DNA of 64,000 nt from Paractinoplanes brasiliensis (GCF_004362215.1 NZ_SNWR01000001.1:4694001-4758000); one strand, 5' to 3'. Shown: positions 52,850 through 62,074, counted from the first letter of the stretch. Notes: generated by a model from the sequence alone, not told the origin. Numbers and translations: made by a program.

Positions 52850-53641
52850 GTGCGATTCGCCCGTTTTGTTCATGCCGGAGGTGTGTCGTTCGGCGTCGTC
52901 GAGGGTGACGCGTCGGGCCTGACCATCGCCGAGATCGGCTCGCTGCCGTTCGAAGAGGTCCGGTTCACCGGTCAGCGCTGGGCCCTGGCCGACGTGCGCC
53001 TGCTCGCCCCGATCTTCTCCAGCAAAGTGATCGGCGTCGGCCGCAACTACGCCGACCACGCCGCCGAGTTCGGCAACGACGTGCCCAAGGAGCCGTTGAT
53101 CTTCATCAAGCCGTCCACCTCGGTGATCGGCCCCAACGACGCCATCCGGCTCCCCCCGCAGTCCCAGCGCGTCGAGGAGGAAGGCGAGCTCGCCGTCGTG
53201 ATCGGCGCGACCGGGGCCCGCCGCCTCGACCGGGCCGCCGCCGAGAAAGCGATCTTCGGCTACACCATCGGCAACGACGTCACCGCCCGCGACCTGCAGC
53301 GCAGCGACCCGCAGTGGACGCGTGCCAAGGGCTTCGACTCGTTCTGCCCGATCGGCCCGTGGATCGTGACCGGCCTCGACGTGAGCGACCTCGAGATCCG
53401 CGCCGAGGTGGGCCGCGACCCCTCGGCGCTCGAGACCGTGCAGCTGGGCCGCACCAAGGACATGGTGTTCGACGTGCCGACCCTGGTGTCGTACGTGTCG
53501 CACGTCATGACACTGCTGCCGGGCGACATCATCCTGACCGGCACCCCCGCCGGGGTCAGTCAGATCACACCGGGCGACACGGTGTCGGTGACCATCCAGG
53601 GCATCGGCGAACTGCGGAACCCGGTCGTCTCGCTGGACTGA
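52850..53641 (+). CDS. Fumarylacetoacetate hydrolase-family protein
   Basis: A 263-residue FAH-fold enzyme. Marks: IGVGRNYADHAAEFGN, PLIFIKPSTSVIGPNDAI, EEEGELAVVIG (metal-binding E-x-E) and GYTIGNDVTARDLQ. Such proteins hydrolyse or decarboxylate acylpyruvates or oxaloacetate. In many actinobacteria this gene directly precedes gltX; here it is followed by decayed sequence instead. Start GTG 52850 follows GAGGGG. Confidence 0.92.
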   Translation: MRFARFVHAGGVSFGVVEGDASGLTIAEIGSLPFEEVRFTGQRWALADVRLLAPIFSSKVIGVGRNYADHAAEFGNDVPKEPLIFIKPSTSVIGPNDAIRLPPQSQRVEEEGELAVVIGATGARRLDRAAAEKAIFGYTIGNDVTARDLQRSDPQWTRAKGFDSFCPIGPWIVTGLDVSDLEIRAEVGRDPSALETVQLGRTKDMVFDVPTLVSYVSHVMTLLPGDIILTGTPAGVSQITPGDTVSVTIQGIGELRNPVVSLD

Positions 53642-53817
53642 CGTCTCGATTCCGCGCAGCAACAGGTCCAGGCCGTACGCGTCCTGGGCCTGTTCGTCGC
53701 CGCCCCGGTCGAACGCGCCGGCATTCCCGATCGCGGTCATCGTGGGGTGGCTCCCGACGTCGAACCAGCACTCCCACATCTCCCCGCGCTGCTGCCACCA
53801 CTCGTCCGTGCTGAGCC
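53641..53817 (-). pseudogene. C-terminal fragment of a TetR-type regulator
   Basis: The minus strand reads STDEWWQQRGEMWECW, then DAYGLDLLLRGIETS, which resembles the end of TetR regulators with a TetR_C domain (FGLDRLLDGIEAL pattern). There is no HTH, no start codon context, and the natural stop is gone so the frame runs on antisense into the FAH gene. A relic rather than a gene. Confidence 0.5.
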
Positions 53818-53859
53818 CGGTCGTGCGACGCAGCGAAGCGCCTTCCGCCCTCACCCCGC

Positions 53860-54079
53860 GCGACGAGGTGATCCAGGACGTGATCGCCGCGGCGGCCCAG
53901 GTCATCGTCGAGGACGGTTGCAGCCCGCCCTGGGCGAGTACGCCGGCCGGCGCGTGCAAGGCGCCGCAGTCTTCGTCGACCACCCCCGGGCCGCCCTGCC
54001 GGCCGTCGCCGAACTCCTCGGGCGACCTGCGGAAACTCACGAACAGTGGGCCCGCCGCAACGCCCAGCTCTTCCGATGA
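53860..54079 (+). pseudogene. 3' fragment of an NAD(P)-binding (NmrA-like) oxidoreductase
   Basis: Starting near 53936 one frame reads EYAGRRVQGAAVFVDHP, RAALPAVAELLG and EQWARRNAQLFR-stop, matching the C-terminal pattern of NmrA-like SDR proteins. The preceding ~75 bp are coding-like in another frame (VIQDVIAAAAQVIVEDG), suggesting a frameshift. The Rossmann part is missing. Together with the TetR relic this leaves 506 bp (53642-54147) without a working gene. Confidence 0.45.
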
Positions 54080-54147
54080 CGGAACCCGATTTGGTGGGCC
54101 CACAACCGTCAGGTAAGGTTTTCTCTCGGCACGGGAAACTGGGCCAA

Positions 54148-54219
54148 TGGGGTATGGGGTAATTGGCAGCCCGGCTGATTCTGGTTCAGCTAGTCTAGGT
54201 TCGAGTCCTGGTACCCCAG
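54148..54219 (+). tRNA. tRNA-Gln (CUG)
   Basis: A 72-nt cloverleaf: acceptor TGGGGTA/TACCCCA with discriminator G, D-arm GGGTAATTGGCAGCCC, anticodon stem GCTGA/TCAGC with loop TTCTGGT (anticodon CTG), and T-arm GGTTCGAGTCC. The U1-A72 pair is typical of tRNA-Gln. CCA is not encoded. It is followed 92 bp later by tRNA-Glu. Confidence 0.97.
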
Positions 54220-54311
54220 CGCTACCACTCCCACGAGGGAGGCGGCGCTGGACTTCTGATAGAGTTCGGCCCGCCGCCAACGCGGAAGCGGAAGCAGCAA
54301 AAGCAAGTCCT

Positions 54312-54384
54312 GGCCCCGTCGTCTAGCGGCCTAGGACGCCGCCCTCTCAAGGCGGTAGCGAGGGTTCGAATCCCTTCGGGGCTA
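54312..54384 (+). tRNA. tRNA-Glu (CUC)
   Basis: A 73-nt cloverleaf: acceptor GGCCCCG with CGGGGCT (first pair G-U), D-arm TCGTCTAGCGGCCTAGGA, anticodon stem CCGCC/GGCGG with loop CTCTCAA (anticodon CTC), and T-arm AGGGTTCGAATCCCT. Discriminator A, no encoded CCA. It is adjacent to tRNA-Gln as in many actinobacteria. Confidence 0.97.
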
Positions 54385-54394
54385 CATTCGGGTT

Positions 54395-54425
54395 GAGCCT
54401 GTCCGCAGAAAGCGCGGACGGGCTC
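54395..54425 (+). terminator. Terminator of the tRNA-Gln/tRNA-Glu unit
   Basis: GAGCCTGTCCGC with GCGGACGGGCTC (12 bp, one U-G) around a seven-base loop, 11 bp after tRNA-Glu. Confidence 0.8.
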
Positions 54426-54891
54426 ATTCCGCATTTCTCCTGGGGGCCGAGCCCCCAGACCCCACGTTACGGTGCTTGCGGTGGGGTGGGTGGTTGCTCA
54501 TTCGGTGTGCTTGGGGGCTTCGCCCCTTGCCCCCGGGAGTCCGGTGCGGGGTCCACGAGGGGTGACCTGGTAGTGGCTGTCTGGTAGCCGCTACCGCCAT
54601 CGGAGGGCATCTGCGACGGGGGATTGCGACCCCGAGGCCGTCGCCGGTCGGCCGTTGCGAGCGGTCGTTGCTCCGACCGCCCAGCCGCGAACTGGGCGTT
54701 TCCGGTCCCCCAGCCGCGACCTTTGCGGCGGTCCCACCTCCCCGACTGCCAACATTCCGGTGTCCCGCGCCTTTGGCGGTCCGATGCCCGCGGTGGTCCT
54801 ACGCCTCTGGCGGTCCTACGTTGCAGGTGGTCCGGTGTTTTTGCGGTGGAGGGTCTGCGCTCGCGGGTGTTTCGGTGGGGGCGTGCGTGGG
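54426..54891. repeat. Intergenic stretch with REP-like hairpin and degenerate GCGGTCC repeats
   Basis: No gene is visible. CTGGGGGC-CGA-GCCCCCAG (54440-54458) and a related GGGGGCTTCGCCCC element near 54512 are REP-like hairpins common in this group. From about 54730 to 54835 imperfect repeats of the type GGCGGTCC-N-A/T recur every 15-30 bp (for example near 54737, 54773, 54798 and 54817). Their role is unknown. Confidence 0.5.
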
Positions 54892-55569
54892 TCAGGGGGT
54901 CCAGATGGCGTTGTCGTGGGCGAAGTAGATGTGGGACGGGTCGAGGGCCAGCAGGCGTTCCAGCCACGGGGGTTGGGTGCCTACGTGGGTTCGGTGGCCC
55001 AGGGCGTCGGTGGTGAAGAGGGTTGCGTTGTCGTGGGATTGGCCCGCGACGATCACTGTGCCGTTGGCCCGGCGGACTACCAGGGACTGGTGGCCGGCGG
55101 TGTGGCCAGGCGTGGGCAGGATGAAGACGCCGGGGGCGAGTTCGGCCTCGCCGTCGAGGACTTCGAAAGGGTGGTCCACCAGTTCGGGGAGGGTGTGGCT
55201 TTCGGGGGCCAGGGCCAGGTCCAGTTCGGAGCGTTGGGCGAAGATCGGGCGGTCGGCCAGCTGGGGGTTGCCGCCGCAATGGTCGAAGTGCAGGTGGCAG
55301 TTGACGACCATGCGGATGGTGTCGACGGTGGCGCCTGCCGCGCCCAGAGCCGCGGGCAGGGGGATGCGGGTGGGGCGGTACCAGGCGTCCACCTCGGCGT
55401 TGCCGCCCATGCCGGTGTCGACCAGGATGTGGCCCGCGGTGGGGTGCTCGACCAGGTAGCCGAAGGTGGGTTCGGCGCGGGGGGATCCCGTGCCGGTTTC
55501 CTCGGGTGGGCGGATGAAATGGCCGTAGTTGACACGCCGGACTGCGATATCTGCCACGCCGCCCAACAT
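54892..55569 (-). CDS. Metallo-beta-lactamase-fold hydrolase (HLHFDH)
   Basis: A 225-residue MBL-fold enzyme with the dinuclear zinc motif VNCHLHFDHCGGN (HxHxDH) and PTPGHTAGH supplying the third histidine; ILVDTGMGGN precedes it. The fold resembles lactonases/quorum-quenching AHL hydrolases, but substrate is unknown. It is transcribed with the following-strand neighbours; stop-to-start distance to the next gene is 5 bp. Confidence 0.88.
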   Translation of the reverse strand: MLGGVADIAVRRVNYGHFIRPPEETGTGSPRAEPTFGYLVEHPTAGHILVDTGMGGNAEVDAWYRPTRIPLPAALGAAGATVDTIRMVVNCHLHFDHCGGNPQLADRPIFAQRSELDLALAPESHTLPELVDHPFEVLDGEAELAPGVFILPTPGHTAGHQSLVVRRANGTVIVAGQSHDNATLFTTDALGHRTHVGTQPPWLERLLALDPSHIYFAHDNAIWTP

Positions 55570-55574
55570 AGCGG

Positions 55575-56315
55575 TCAGGACATCGGGACTCCGGGGGTCA
55601 GCCAGGTCAGGGTGTTCGGGGGGAAAGCGGCGTCGATCTCGGCACGGCCCTCGTGGAAGTGGGACCAGCCCTCGTAATGGACGGGGATGACCCGGCGCGG
55701 TTTGAGGCGGGCGCACAGGGTGGCCGCGTCGCCGCCGGTCATGGTGAAACGGGCGGGGCCGGTGAGGGGGAACTGGACCTTGCCCAGGTGCAGGATCGCG
55801 GTGTCCACGGTGAAACGGTCGGCCACCTCGAGCACGCCGGGGAAGACGACGGTGTCGCCCGAGATCCAGACCACCGACGGGGAACCGGGTGGGCGCAGCG
55901 CGAAACCCGTGGTGGGGCCGACGATCGGCACGCTCCAGGCGGGGCCGTGCCGGGACGGGGTGGCGGTCACCTCGACATCGCCGATCGTGGTGGACTGCCA
56001 CGGCGCCAGGCCCGTGCAGTCCAGCCGGCGAGCCGCCGCCGGGGTGGTGACGACGACCGGTGCCGTGGGCAGCAGCGCGCGCCCCGCGTCGTCGAGGTTG
56101 TCGGCGTGCTGGTCATGGGTGAGCAGGATGCCGTCGAGCTTGCCCAGATCGGAGGCCGGCAAGGCGGGACCCGCGGTTTTGCGCGACGACGTGCCCCAGC
56201 CGAACGAGTAGCGCCGGCCGGGGGCGTCGAAGGTCGGATCGACGAGCAGCCGCACACCGGCCAGCTCGAGCAGCGTGGTCGGCCCGCCGATGTGGGTGAT
56301 GGTCAGGTCGGTCAT
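55575..56315 (-). CDS. UlaG/RomA-type MBL-fold protein
   Basis: A 246-residue MBL protein of the UlaG-like branch. ITHIGGPTTLLELAG at the N-terminus and LLTHDQHADNLD (HxxxHxD-like variant of HxHxDH) define it; ISGDTVVFPG and PVHYEGWSHF complete the site. Start ATG 56315 overlaps the stop of the upstream alpha/beta hydrolase (ATGA). Phosphodiesterase or lactonase activity is possible. Confidence 0.87.
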   Translation of the reverse strand: MTDLTITHIGGPTTLLELAGVRLLVDPTFDAPGRRYSFGWGTSSRKTAGPALPASDLGKLDGILLTHDQHADNLDDAGRALLPTAPVVVTTPAAARRLDCTGLAPWQSTTIGDVEVTATPSRHGPAWSVPIVGPTTGFALRPPGSPSVVWISGDTVVFPGVLEVADRFTVDTAILHLGKVQFPLTGPARFTMTGGDAATLCARLKPRRVIPVHYEGWSHFHEGRAEIDAAFPPNTLTWLTPGVPMS

Positions 56316-57100
56316 CGGGCGTGCCGCAAGGCCCAGTCGAGCACGTCGTCGGCGATCTGTTCCCAGCCTTTCTGGGCGGGCAGCAGGTGCGCGTACCCCT
56401 CGTACACCCGGCGCTCGGTGACGGTGTTCGACTTGTAGTGCTTCGCGTTGGACTCCTGGATCGCCGGCGGCATGATGTGGTCCTCCGAGCCGGACACGAA
56501 CAGCAGCGGCGCGCGGTTGTCGTTGTGGTAGTCGACCCACGTGTCCTGATGCCCGGGCTGGAAGTTGGCGAGGACGCCGCCCCACAGAATGCCGCCGCTG
56601 GCCGGAATGTGATAGCGCTCGTACAGCGCCCGCGACTCGTCCTCGGTGAACGTGTTGGTGAAGGCGTACTTCCATTCCTCGAAGCTCAGCGGGATCGCCT
56701 TGTGCCGGTTGGCCGGGCTCTTGAGAACGGGGAACGTCGACTTGAGTTGCGACAGAGGCACCACCCGTACGCCCTCTGTCGGCGCGGAATTGAGCGCGAC
56801 TCCGGCGGCGCCGAACCCGTGGTCGAGAAGGATCTGCGTGAAGGCGCCACCGGCCGAGTGCCCGATGATGACGGGCGGTTCCGGCAACGAGCGGGCGGCT
56901 TCCTCGTACTTGGCGATGATCTGCGGCACGGTGAGGGCGACGATCGGGGACGGGTCGGCGTTGAGCGCTTCCACCTCGACCTCGAAACCGGGATATCCGG
57001 GCGCGATCACCTGATGTCCCTTGGCCTCGTAGTACGCGATCCAGTTCTCCCAGCTGCGCGGGGTCACCCAGAATCCGTGGACGAACATGATGGGTTTCAT
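56312..57100 (-). CDS. Alpha/beta hydrolase
   Basis: A 262-residue alpha/beta hydrolase: VHGFWVTPRSWENW (oxyanion HG), nucleophile elbow IGHSAGGAF (Ser), and C-terminal GYAHLLPAQKGWEQ (His). It starts the three-gene hydrolase unit with two MBL enzymes, to which it is translationally coupled. Substrate unknown. Confidence 0.9.
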   Translation of the reverse strand: MKPIMFVHGFWVTPRSWENWIAYYEAKGHQVIAPGYPGFEVEVEALNADPSPIVALTVPQIIAKYEEAARSLPEPPVIIGHSAGGAFTQILLDHGFGAAGVALNSAPTEGVRVVPLSQLKSTFPVLKSPANRHKAIPLSFEEWKYAFTNTFTEDESRALYERYHIPASGGILWGGVLANFQPGHQDTWVDYHNDNRAPLLFVSGSEDHIMPPAIQESNAKHYKSNTVTERRVYEGYAHLLPAQKGWEQIADDVLDWALRHAR

Positions 57101-57152
57101 GGGCCGATGGTGGTGCCTCTGAGCCCGTACGCGAATCCCGTGTCCCGCGTAG

Positions 57153-59930
57153 TCAGTCGTGCAGACTCCCGCGTAGTTCCCGCCGCGACCGCACGCCCAG
57201 CTTTCGATATACCTTGCGCAGGTGGTAATCGACGGTGCTGACGCTCAGGAACAGATTCGCGGCGATCTCCGCGTTCGTGCCGCCGTCCCGCGCCAGGCGC
57301 GCCACGGCGGCCTCCTGCGGGGTCAGGGCCGTTTCGCCATTCCCCCGTACGGGGTCAGGAACGTTCCCGCCGAGCGCGGACAACTCGCGCCGGGTCCGCG
57401 CGACGAACGACGTGGCCCGCACCGCCTCGAACATCTCCAACGCGGTCCGCAGCGATTCCTGAGCGGCCCGCCGTCGTCGTTTGCGGCGCAACCATTCACC
57501 CAGCACGAGATGTGAGCGCGCCAGATCCCCGTACGCGAAAGTGGTCTCGAGGGCCGAAATCGCCGAGCGGTAATGGTTCTCGGCGGTGTCGGCCGGCGCC
57601 ATCAGCCCGCGTGAGCGCTCCAGCACCCCCAGCGCCCACGGTGTGCCGCAGGCCGTGGCCGCCGTCGTGAGATCGTCCAGCGCCTGCCGGGCCGCGGCCC
57701 GGTCGCCGGAGCGGGCGCTCGCCTCGATCAGGTCGGGCAGCGTCCACGCGTAGCGGCGCGGCCGTCCCGGCTCGGTCATCGGGCGCAGCCGGGACGCCGC
57801 CGACGCGTAGTCGCCCAGGCCCAGGTCGGTCAGGGCGAGACTGTGCGAGGTCACCCGGCTCGACGCGCTCATCCCGATCGACGCGAACGCGCGGGCCGCG
57901 GCGGCGACGGGTTCCCGCTCGCCGCGCGCGGCCCGCCACGCTGCCAGTTCGGGGTGGCGGGGCGCCGACGGCAACCCGATCGCCCGGCGCAGCCGCAGCC
58001 CGGCCGTCTCGTGCCGGTCGGCCTCGTTGAGCCGGCCCAGCACGGCGTCGGCCATCGCGGCCACGTGATGGATCACTTCGAGCACCCGCAGCGCCCCTGT
58101 CCGCAGGGCGGCCGCCTCGGCCAGCTCGAGCACGGCCCGCTGCGAACGGTCGTCCCACACCAGCGTGCACAGGTTGACCGCGACGACGACGTGCGCCAGC
58201 ACCGTTTCGTAGTCGATTCCGGGCGCGAGGAAGGCGGCCACGGCCCGATGGATCGCGGGGGCGCCCGCCGCGTGGCCGTCGAGGGTGTAATCGGCGTACG
58301 CGGCGAGCAGGAGCGCGGGCACGCCGGACGGATCGGGCCCGGCCAGCCGCCGTGCCTCCCGGGCGATGCTCTGCTCGTCGGCGCCGCGGGCCGAGTCCTC
58401 GACCGAGGCGGCGTGTTCGATCGCCTGCAGCACGGCCGCACGCGCCTGGGCCGGGTGGGCCGCGCCGAAGGCCTCGGCCGCGGACAGGCAGCGGGCACAG
58501 CTGTCCAGGTTGGCGCCGGCCACCCCGGAAGTCACTGCCGACAAGGCCTGGACGAGCAGCGCCGTACCGCGATCGGCGTCGTCGAGCAGGGCTGCGTCGG
58601 TGCCGGCCAGCAACGCGTAGGCCCGCGCGGAGTCCCCGGCCGCCGAATGGGCCGCGGCCGCCTGCACCTGACGCCGGGCTCGATCGGCCGCGCCCGGTGT
58701 CAGTTCCGCGGCCCGGCTCAGGAACGTGGCCCGCGCGGTGTGCCCGCCGCGGGCGCCGGCCCGGTCCGCGCGCCGTTCCAGTTCGGCGGCGACCGTCTCG
58801 TCGGGCCCGGCGGCCGCGGCGGCCAGATGCCACGCCCGCCGGTCGGCGTCGCCGGCGCCGACGGTCACCGCGGCCAGCGCCTGGTGGGCCGAGCGCCGTT
58901 CGGCCGAGGTGGCCACGCCGTAGACGGCCGACAACACCAGCGGATGCCGGAACGTCACCGGCGGCGACCCGGTGACCAGCCGGTCGGCCTCGGCCGGGGA
59001 GGCGTCGGTCACATCGATGCCGAGGCGCCGGGCGGCCGCGACGGCCAGCGCGGGGTCGGCGCCCGCGTTCGCCGCCGCCAGCAGCAGCCAGGCGCGGGCG
59101 CCCGGGGGATAGGCGCGGACCTGGGCCGAATAGTGGGCCTCCAGGCGGCTGCCGACCGGCACCGGCTCGGGCACCGGCCGGACCCCGCTCCACTGCTCGG
59201 CGGTCAGCTCGTGAGCCAGATCAGTCAGCGCCAGCGGGTTGCCGCCGGTGGCGCGGGCGATGTGGTCGGCCAGCGCCGGGTTGACCGGCCCGTCGGCCAC
59301 ATCGGTCAGCAACGCCGCCGCCGCGTCGCGGTCGAGGCCCGCCAGCGCGCGTTCGGGCAGGCCGGCCAGCAGTTCGTCGTCGTCGGACCGGACCCCGAAC
59401 AACAGCACCAGGCCCTCGGCGTGCAGGCGGCGCCCGACGAAGGCCAGCGCGCGCAGCGACTCCTCGTCGAGCCACTGGGCGTCGTCGACCACGCAGAGGC
59501 GGGGCCGCCGGGCCAGCAGGGTCAGGGCGGCCAGGCTGACCAGGAACAGATCGGCCGGCGGCCCGTCGGCCAGGCCACAGGCCACCTCCAGGGCCGCGCG
59601 CTGCGACCGGGGCAGCGTTTCGCGGCCCGGCAGCAGCGGGATCAGCAGGCGGTGCAGTGCCGCGTACGGGAAATCGGCCTCGGACCGGACGCCGCTGACC
59701 CACAACGAGCCCGGTTCGCGCCCGGCCGCCCAGCGCAGCAGCGCCGTCTTGCCGATGCCGGGCTCACCGCGGAGCACCAGGGTGGCGCTCCGCCCGGCCC
59801 GCGCGCCCGCGATGATGTCGTCGAGGACCGCGCATTCCCGGCCGGCGTCCGTAGAGGCGCACGCCGGCCCGCCTGAGAGGCCGTCAGAGGCCCGAGAGGC
59901 GCTGCCCGGCCCGAACCACAGCCATCGCAT
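57153..59930 (-). CDS. Large LuxR-family (LAL-type) transcriptional regulator
   Basis: A 925-residue signal-transducing regulator: an AAA ATPase at the N-terminus (Walker A GEPGIGKTALL near 55-65; Walker B LCVVDDAQWLDE), a long helical repeat middle, and a LuxR HTH at the C-terminus (LTPQEAAVARLARDGGTNAE, then SVSTVDYHLRKVYRKLGV). Its start (ATG 59930) overlaps the IclR-type gene by 47 bp, so the two may be cotranscribed. It may control the hydrolase genes downstream; the ligand is unknown. Confidence 0.93.
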   Translation of the reverse strand: MRWLWFGPGSASRASDGLSGGPACASTDAGRECAVLDDIIAGARAGRSATLVLRGEPGIGKTALLRWAAGREPGSLWVSGVRSEADFPYAALHRLLIPLLPGRETLPRSQRAALEVACGLADGPPADLFLVSLAALTLLARRPRLCVVDDAQWLDEESLRALAFVGRRLHAEGLVLLFGVRSDDDELLAGLPERALAGLDRDAAAALLTDVADGPVNPALADHIARATGGNPLALTDLAHELTAEQWSGVRPVPEPVPVGSRLEAHYSAQVRAYPPGARAWLLLAAANAGADPALAVAAARRLGIDVTDASPAEADRLVTGSPPVTFRHPLVLSAVYGVATSAERRSAHQALAAVTVGAGDADRRAWHLAAAAAGPDETVAAELERRADRAGARGGHTARATFLSRAAELTPGAADRARRQVQAAAAHSAAGDSARAYALLAGTDAALLDDADRGTALLVQALSAVTSGVAGANLDSCARCLSAAEAFGAAHPAQARAAVLQAIEHAASVEDSARGADEQSIAREARRLAGPDPSGVPALLLAAYADYTLDGHAAGAPAIHRAVAAFLAPGIDYETVLAHVVVAVNLCTLVWDDRSQRAVLELAEAAALRTGALRVLEVIHHVAAMADAVLGRLNEADRHETAGLRLRRAIGLPSAPRHPELAAWRAARGEREPVAAAARAFASIGMSASSRVTSHSLALTDLGLGDYASAASRLRPMTEPGRPRRYAWTLPDLIEASARSGDRAAARQALDDLTTAATACGTPWALGVLERSRGLMAPADTAENHYRSAISALETTFAYGDLARSHLVLGEWLRRKRRRRAAQESLRTALEMFEAVRATSFVARTRRELSALGGNVPDPVRGNGETALTPQEAAVARLARDGGTNAEIAANLFLSVSTVDYHLRKVYRKLGVRSRRELRGSLHD

Positions 59931-60570
59931 GCCGCTCGCCGGGACGACGGCCCAGACGCTCGATCGGACCGCTTATCGAGATCGAGGCGATGACCCGGCC
60001 CGTACGGTCTCGGATCGGCGCCGAGACACTCGCCACACCGGGCTCGCGCTCGGCCACGCTCTGCGCCCAGCCGCGGCGGCGCACCTCGGCCAGGGTGCGG
60101 CCGGTGAACTTGCAGCGGGGCAGCAGCGGCATCACCGCCTCGGGCGGCTCCCAGGCGAGCAGGATCTGGGCGGCCGAGCCGGCCACCATGGGCAGCACCG
60201 AGCCGACCGGCACGGTGTCCCGCAGGCCGCTCGCCCGCTCGGCCGCGGCCACGCAGATGCGCTCGTCGGCACGGCGCAGGTAGAGCTGCGCGCTCTCCCC
60301 GGTCGCGTCCCGCAATGCGGAAAGAAGGGGTTCGGCCGCGGTCAGCAGCACGTCCGGCGCGGCGTTGGCCAGCTCACCCAGCCGGGGGCCGGGGCGCCAT
60401 CGGCCCTGGGTGTCACGCACCAGCATCCGGTGGATCTCCAGCGCCTGGGCCAGGCGATGTGCGGTGGCCCGGGGCAGCTTCGTACGGTCGACGAGCTCGG
60501 CCAGGCTGGCGCCGTCGACGCACGCCGCCAGGATGACTACCGCCTTGTCGAGAACGCCGACACCGCTCAT
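59884..60570 (-). CDS. ndgR: IclR-family leucine-biosynthesis regulator (NdgR/LtbR-like)
   Basis: A 228-residue IclR protein starting MSGVGVLDKAVVIL, the opening of Streptomyces NdgR and Corynebacterium LtbR, which regulate leuCD and amino-acid genes. Winged HTH: LAELVDRTKLPRATAHRLAQAL; effector domain follows. It is divergent from leuC with only 49 bp between starts, matching its role at this locus. The 8-residue longer ATG at 60594 is possible but less like the family. Confidence 0.93.
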   Translation of the reverse strand: MSGVGVLDKAVVILAACVDGASLAELVDRTKLPRATAHRLAQALEIHRMLVRDTQGRWRPGPRLGELANAAPDVLLTAAEPLLSALRDATGESAQLYLRRADERICVAAAERASGLRDTVPVGSVLPMVAGSAAQILLAWEPPEAVMPLLPRCKFTGRTLAEVRRRGWAQSVAEREPGVASVSAPIRDRTGRVIASISISGPIERLGRRPGERHAMAVVRAGQRLSGL

Positions 60571-60619
60571 ACTGTGTCCCACAAGCCGAAACATACCTCC
60601 CAGAATTTAGGATGTCCAG

Positions 60620-62062
60620 ATGGTGGGAGTCACTCCGAGGACCCTGGCCGAAAAGGTCTGGGACGACCATGTCGTGCGCGCTGCCGAGGGTGAGCCTGAT
60701 CTGCTCTACATCGACCTGCACCTGTTGCACGAGGTGACCAGCCCGCAGGCCTTCGACGGGCTGCGCCTGGCGGGCCGCCCGGTTCGACGCACCGATCTCA
60801 CGCTCGCGACCGAGGATCACAACACGCCGACCGGTTACGCCGACCCGGCCTTCAACACCAAGCGCGGCGAGCTCTTCACGATCGCCGACACGACCTCGCG
60901 GACGCAGATCGAGACGCTGCGCAAGAACTGTGCCGAGTTCGGTGTTCAGATCCGCCCGCTGGGCGACGTCAACCAGGGCATCGTGCACGTGATCGGGCCG
61001 CAGCTCGGCCTGACCCAGCCCGGCATGACGATCGTCTGCGGCGACTCGCACACCGCCACCCACGGCGCGTTCGGCGCGCTGGCCTTCGGCATCGGCACCA
61101 GTGAGGTCGAGCACGTGCTGGCCACCCAGACGCTGCCGCAGGCCAAGCCGAAGACGATGGCGGTCACCGTGGTCGGCGAGCTGCGCCCCGGTGTCAGCGC
61201 CAAGGATCTGATCCTGGCGCTCATCACGCAGACCGGCACCGGCGGCGGCAACGGCCACATCGTGGAGTACCGCGGCGAGGCCATCCGCAAGCTCTCCATG
61301 GAGGGCCGGATGACCATCTGCAACATGAGCATCGAGTGGGGCGCCAAGGCGGGCATGATCGCGCCCGACGAGACCACGTTCGCCTACCTCGAGGGCCGCG
61401 AGAACGCGCCCAAGGGCGAGGCGTGGGACGCCGCCGTGGCGTACTGGAAGACGCTCGTGACCGACGAGGACGCCGAGTTCGACACCGAGATCATCCTGGA
61501 CGCGTCGGCGATCAGCCCGTTCATCACCTGGGGCACCAACCCGGGGCAGGGCGCGCCGCTCGACAGCGTGGTGCCGGACCCCGAGGAGTTCATCGAGGAG
61601 ACCGACCGCAACGCCGCCCGCCGCGCCCTGGAGTACATGGACCTGACGCCCGGCACCCCGTTCCGCGACGTGCCGGTCGACGTGGTCTTCGTGGGCTCCT
61701 GCACCAACGGCCGGATCGAGGACCTGCGCGCGGCGGCCGACGTCATCAAGGGCCACAAGGTGCACGACGGCGTCCGCATGATGATCGTGCCCGGGTCCTA
61801 CAAGGTGCGCGAGGCGGCCGAGGCCGAGGGGCTCGACAAGGTCTTCACCGAGGCGGGCGCCGAGTGGCGGTTCGCGGGCTGTTCGATGTGCCTGGGCATG
61901 AACCCGGACACGCTCAGCCCCGGCCAGCGCGCCGCGTCGACCTCCAACCGCAACTTCGAGGGCCGGCAGGGCAAGGGCGGGCGTACGCACCTGGTCTCGC
62001 CCCAGGTCGCCGCCGCCACCGCCGTGGTCGGCAAGCTGGCCGCCCCCGCCGACCTGTCCTAG
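60620..62062 (+). CDS. leuC: 3-isopropylmalate dehydratase large subunit
   Basis: A 480-residue aconitase-superfamily subunit that isomerises 2-isopropylmalate to 3-isopropylmalate; in the citramalate pathway it also works on citramalate. The 4Fe-4S cysteines are in VFVGSCTNGRIEDLRAAA and the C-x-x-C pair GCSMCLGMNPD; CGDSHTATHGAFGALAFGIG is the substrate block. leuD follows 12 bp later. It is divergent from ndgR. Confidence 0.98.
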   Translation: MVGVTPRTLAEKVWDDHVVRAAEGEPDLLYIDLHLLHEVTSPQAFDGLRLAGRPVRRTDLTLATEDHNTPTGYADPAFNTKRGELFTIADTTSRTQIETLRKNCAEFGVQIRPLGDVNQGIVHVIGPQLGLTQPGMTIVCGDSHTATHGAFGALAFGIGTSEVEHVLATQTLPQAKPKTMAVTVVGELRPGVSAKDLILALITQTGTGGGNGHIVEYRGEAIRKLSMEGRMTICNMSIEWGAKAGMIAPDETTFAYLEGRENAPKGEAWDAAVAYWKTLVTDEDAEFDTEIILDASAISPFITWGTNPGQGAPLDSVVPDPEEFIEETDRNAARRALEYMDLTPGTPFRDVPVDVVFVGSCTNGRIEDLRAAADVIKGHKVHDGVRMMIVPGSYKVREAAEAEGLDKVFTEAGAEWRFAGCSMCLGMNPDTLSPGQRAASTSNRNFEGRQGKGGRTHLVSPQVAAATAVVGKLAAPADLS

Positions 62063-62074
62063 GAGAGACCAGAG

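Noticed and set aside
52844..54280. Minus-strand ORF covering the FAH gene
   Set aside because: Only its part at 53641-53817 resembles a protein (TetR relic); the rest is antisense to the FAH gene.
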